Assembly: GCF_000772955.1 (NCBI RefSeq)
Contig: NZ_JPVO01000050.1
Span: 62,001 to 126,000, forward strand
Direction: 5' to 3'
DNA length: 64,000 nt
From: Ureibacillus sinduriensis BLB-1 = JCM 15800
GTDB lineage: Bacteria > Bacillota > Bacilli > Bacillales_A > Planococcaceae
Shown one piece after another: positions 61,984 through 64,000 of this stretch. The position numbers were made by a program, and so were the translations under genes. How positions within the stretch are numbered: position 1 is the stretch's first letter; each line of letters starts with the position of its first letter. The notes below the pieces were generated by a model, which was not told the origin of the DNA, did no database searches, and was given only the letters and a program-made list of their open reading frames with translations.

Positions 61984-62020
61984 AAAAGACCATTTTCCCC
62001 AGTGGGGAAATGGTCTTTTG
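61984..62020 (+). terminator. Terminator of the esterase gene
   Basis: Stem AAAAGACCATTTTCCCC / GGGGAAATGGTCTTTT with a one-base bulge and U tract, 30 bases past the stop. Confidence 0.9.
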
Positions 62021-62127
62021 TTGATATACCAAAAAATTGATTACTCCATCGATTTTCAAATTGGTTATTAAAAATCTTCCTTCGTTCTAATGATTTCTAC
62101 TTCTGTTCCGAGCTTCATTCGTAGTTG

Positions 62128-62628
62128 CTAATGGCTTATAGCATCACTAAACTTCCCGGTGATTTTTTCAATTTCGACCTCAAACAATTCCGTTTTCGGT
62201 AATGCAGGATAGCCATCCTTTTCAAAAGTCCAGTTTGGATCGCCGTATTTTTTCCATAGACGATCATAAAACCACTCTTTTTTCTCGACTTCCTCGATAT
62301 GTTGAACTGTCCCGAATACAACAACACTTGTATAACCTAAAGCCGATTGGCATGCATATTTTTTACCCGGTACAATATCCCCCATCTCGCATACCTCAAT
62401 ACTCGTTTTGTCGTTTGCTTTGACATTTTCCCAAAAGTGACTTTCCCGCAAGTTTCCAATATGTATATAAAGTTTTGAACCACCTTCGTATACATACACA
62501 AAAGGAATCACATAAGGATACCCATCTTGACTGATGGTTGCAACATGAGCAACTTGTGCATATTTCAGAAATTCGTATGCTTCTTCTTCCGTTACTTCTC
62601 TTTTTTTGTTATGAATCGTTCCCCTCAA
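62128..62628 (-). CDS. Pyridoxamine 5'-phosphate oxidase family flavin-nucleotide-binding protein
   Basis: The 166-residue split-barrel protein has AHVATISQDGYPYVIPFVYV (about residue 27), the FMN-binding LYIHIGNLRESHFWENV and CEMGDIVP. This is the NimA-like branch of the PNPOx superfamily; natural substrates are usually unknown. The start is TTG with AAAGGGGAGATAGAAG upstream. Monocistronic; I see no clear terminator behind it. Confidence 0.88.
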   Translation of the reverse strand: MRGTIHNKKREVTEEEAYEFLKYAQVAHVATISQDGYPYVIPFVYVYEGGSKLYIHIGNLRESHFWENVKANDKTSIEVCEMGDIVPGKKYACQSALGYTSVVVFGTVQHIEEVEKKEWFYDRLWKKYGDPNWTFEKDGYPALPKTELFEVEIEKITGKFSDAISH

Positions 62629-62804
62629 CTTCTATCTCCCCTTTACTAAAAAGCATATAATCGCCCTTAAATATATATTCTAAATACTCTTTTAAACTCC
62701 TTCTTTTAAGTTAGTGACAAAAACAAACCTTCCCAACATTTATAAATGAACGATTATGTGATAAAATCAAATCGAACAAGCGAATACATGAGGGGGAATT
62801 GACA

Positions 62805-63032
62805 ATGGGTAATTCAGTTTTAAAACCAAATGCCAAGATTAGTCCAGAACGCGAAAGTGAAGCATTGGCTATTCGTAATAACTTAATTATTGAATTATTA
62901 GTAAGTGTACTAGATGAAAAATTAGTTATCGAACGTCATATTTTACGTGAACGTTTAGCAAATCTTATCGAACTAGCTAAGTACGATGAGGAGCTAAATG
63001 AAACGCTTCACGGTGTAATCAATAAATTATAA
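62805..63032 (+). CDS. Hypothetical protein, 75 residues
   Basis: I do not recognise this family. The protein is hydrophilic and helical (LVIERHILRERLANLIELAK near residue 42) with no signal or membrane segment. The ATG at 62805 has AGGGGGAATTGACA upstream; a TTG two codons earlier is inside the spacer. Strong site and own terminator indicate a well-expressed gene. Confidence 0.72.
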   Translation: MGNSVLKPNAKISPERESEALAIRNNLIIELLVSVLDEKLVIERHILRERLANLIELAKYDEELNETLHGVINKL

Positions 63033-63043
63033 TTTCCGTATAT

Positions 63044-63078
63044 AAAAGAGTCGCTCCATCTAAGGAGCGACTCTTTAT
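63044..63078 (+). terminator. Terminator of the 75-residue hypothetical gene
   Basis: Perfect 13-bp stem AAAGAGTCGCTCC / GGAGCGACTCTTT with a six-base loop and following ATATTTT. Confidence 0.92.
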
Positions 63079-63173
63079 ATTTTCAAATAAGCAATGTTCG
63101 TGTCTGACTTTTGCTTAAATAATCGATACCGGACAAGCATAAACTTACTTATCAAATCGAAAGGAAGATGTAT

Positions 63174-63437
63174 GTGGCATCTGCATTACTTTATATGGTG
63201 GTATTGCGGCTAATTTCCGGAAGTATAGAGTTGACAGTAGCTGGCTTAATGTATAAGACGCAGGATTTGGAAAAGGCACTTGCCCTTAATTCCATGCTCG
63301 CCTTGGTTGGTCCATGTGTTCTTATCATTACGACCGGTTTGGGAGTTGCTGGATTGGGCGATAAAATCTCCTTCCAAAAAATACTTTGCCTGTTCGGAGG
63401 AATATTGTTGATTTTATTAAGCTTGAAGATGAAATGA
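63174..63437 (+). CDS. YqhV-like (DUF2619) small membrane protein
   Basis: The 87-residue protein has three hydrophobic segments with LRLISGSIELTVAGLMY, ALALNSMLALVGPCVLIIT and LCLFGGILLILLSLKMK, the pattern of DUF2619/YqhV of Bacillus, which lies next to sporulation genes there. AAAGG with a nine-base spacer favours GTG at 63174; the ATG two codons upstream is the alternative. Function unknown. Confidence 0.8.
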   Translation: MASALLYMVVLRLISGSIELTVAGLMYKTQDLEKALALNSMLALVGPCVLIITTGLGVAGLGDKISFQKILCLFGGILLILLSLKMK

Positions 63438-63454
63438 TTATGCTCCATCCAACC

Positions 63455-64000
63455 TTATTTAAACCAGCCTTTCCTTCTGAACCAAAGCAACATAATAATA
63501 CCGATGATCACCATCAACACCAGCGAGAACAGATACCCAAACTTCCATGAAAGCTCGGGCATATGCTCGAAATTCATGCCATAAATTCCGGCTATGAAGG
63601 TTAAAGGCGCAAAGATTGATGTAATGATGGTAAGTAGTTTCATGACATTATTTGTTTGATGTGAGTTTAACGAGAGATAACTATCTCTTATATCTGCAGT
63701 GACTTCCCGATTTGTCATGACCATTTCCGATAATTTCAACAGATGATCATAAATATCTGAAAAGTATTCCCTTCTCTCGCTAATGCGGTTGACATTCAAA
63801 TGGTGGGAATTCAGCATGCGGTAAAGTAAATCCCTCATAGGATTGACTGAATGCAATAGGTTCAATAGCATATTTCTCGTCTCAAATAATTCATTCATCA
63901 GATGATTCATCGATTTCTTGTTCGTATTTTCAATCATTCTTTCCAGCTCATCTTCGATTTTATAAATCAACGGAAAGTAATTATCTACGATTTTATCCAG
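63455..64000 (-). CDS. corA: CorA family magnesium/cobalt transporter, C-terminal part
   Basis: The frame continues beyond the right edge; the visible 181 codons are the C-terminal half. The long helix (ERREYFSDIYDHLLKLSEM) leads into TM1 (IITSIFAPLTFIAGIYGMNF) with the selectivity motif Gly-Met-Asn, then TM2 (YLFSLVLMVIIGIIMLLWF) and a basic tail. CorA is a pentameric channel for Mg2+. The start lies outside the window. Confidence 0.93.
   Translation of the reverse strand: MDKIVDNYFPLIYKIEDELERMIENTNKKSMNHLMNELFETRNMLLNLLHSVNPMRDLLYRMLNSHHLNVNRISERREYFSDIYDHLLKLSEMVMTNREVTADIRDSYLSLNSHQTNNVMKLLTIITSIFAPLTFIAGIYGMNFEHMPELSWKFGYLFSLVLMVIIGIIMLLWFRRKGWFK

Noticed and set aside
1-64000. tRNA, rRNA, CRISPR arrays, IS elements, prophage or defence islands
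   Set aside because: I looked for repeats of about 30 bases with regular spacing, transposase or integrase motifs and tRNA cloverleaf patterns and saw none.

Overview
The window looks like a chromosomal segment of a low-GC, endospore-forming Gram-positive bacterium, most likely of the Bacillales family Planococcaceae/Caryophanaceae (Solibacillus or Lysinibacillus type). This is inferred from AGGAGG-type ribosome binding sites, frequent TTG and GTG starts, many U-tailed terminators, LAAC/LTGC lipoproteins, CodY-like boxes, two sigma-G-like promoters and relatives of Bacillus genes (yunC, yqhV, ypzG, bpsAB, opuA, busR, CYP152, fusB). I see no rRNA, tRNA, phage, IS element or CRISPR array. It is mostly accessory and housekeeping chromosome.

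Layout. 0-12 kb: end of an unidentified gene, phosphate transporter with its DUF47 partner, a small membrane protein plus a conserved hypothetical, an AI-2E family exporter, an M3 oligoendopeptidase, a YebC regulator, a zinc metallopeptidase, a PlsC-like acyltransferase, an RlmA-type rRNA methyltransferase, an MFS transporter and a NERD-like protein. 12-18 kb: an AraC/GyrI-like regulator, a structured probable repeat, a degenerate ABC-ATPase/LytTR fusion next to an ABC-2 exporter, and a YeiH-type carrier. 18-23 kb: a glycine betaine transporter operon (ATPase, permease, two binding proteins) downstream of a BusR-like regulator. The two binding proteins are circular permutations of each other, and the second is frameshifted. 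23-32 kb: a MerR/TipAS regulator, type III polyketide synthase with its methyltransferase, DUF1641 plus NADH dehydrogenase II, an Fsr-type exporter, DedA, and an RsgA paralog preceded by a leader peptide and terminator.

32-44 kb holds two complete tandem oligopeptide permease operons (oppABCDF), each with an intercistronic hairpin after oppA and CodY-like boxes upstream. 44-52 kb: a PadR/HAAS pair, a TSUP transporter, a FusB-like protein, a CD3324-type small protein, a split EAL / CBS-GGDEF pair, the fossil of a gerA-type germinant receptor operon (sigma-G promoter, start of GerA, end of GerC, terminator), and an ABC-F ribosome-protection gene behind a well-formed attenuator. 52-64 kb: two VOC and two DinB/YfiT proteins, a CYP152 fatty-acid peroxygenase, a papain-like protein, a BCCT transporter, a ypzG-like sporulation gene, yunC, an MFS transporter, a secreted esterase, a flavin-nucleotide-binding protein, a yqhV relative and the end of a CorA transporter.

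Two themes link the genes. One is osmolyte control: OpuA, the BusR-like repressor and the BCCT carrier. The other is ribosome-acting proteins under apparent translation-sensing control: the RsgA paralog and ABC-F both sit behind leader terminators, and a FusB-like protein is also present.
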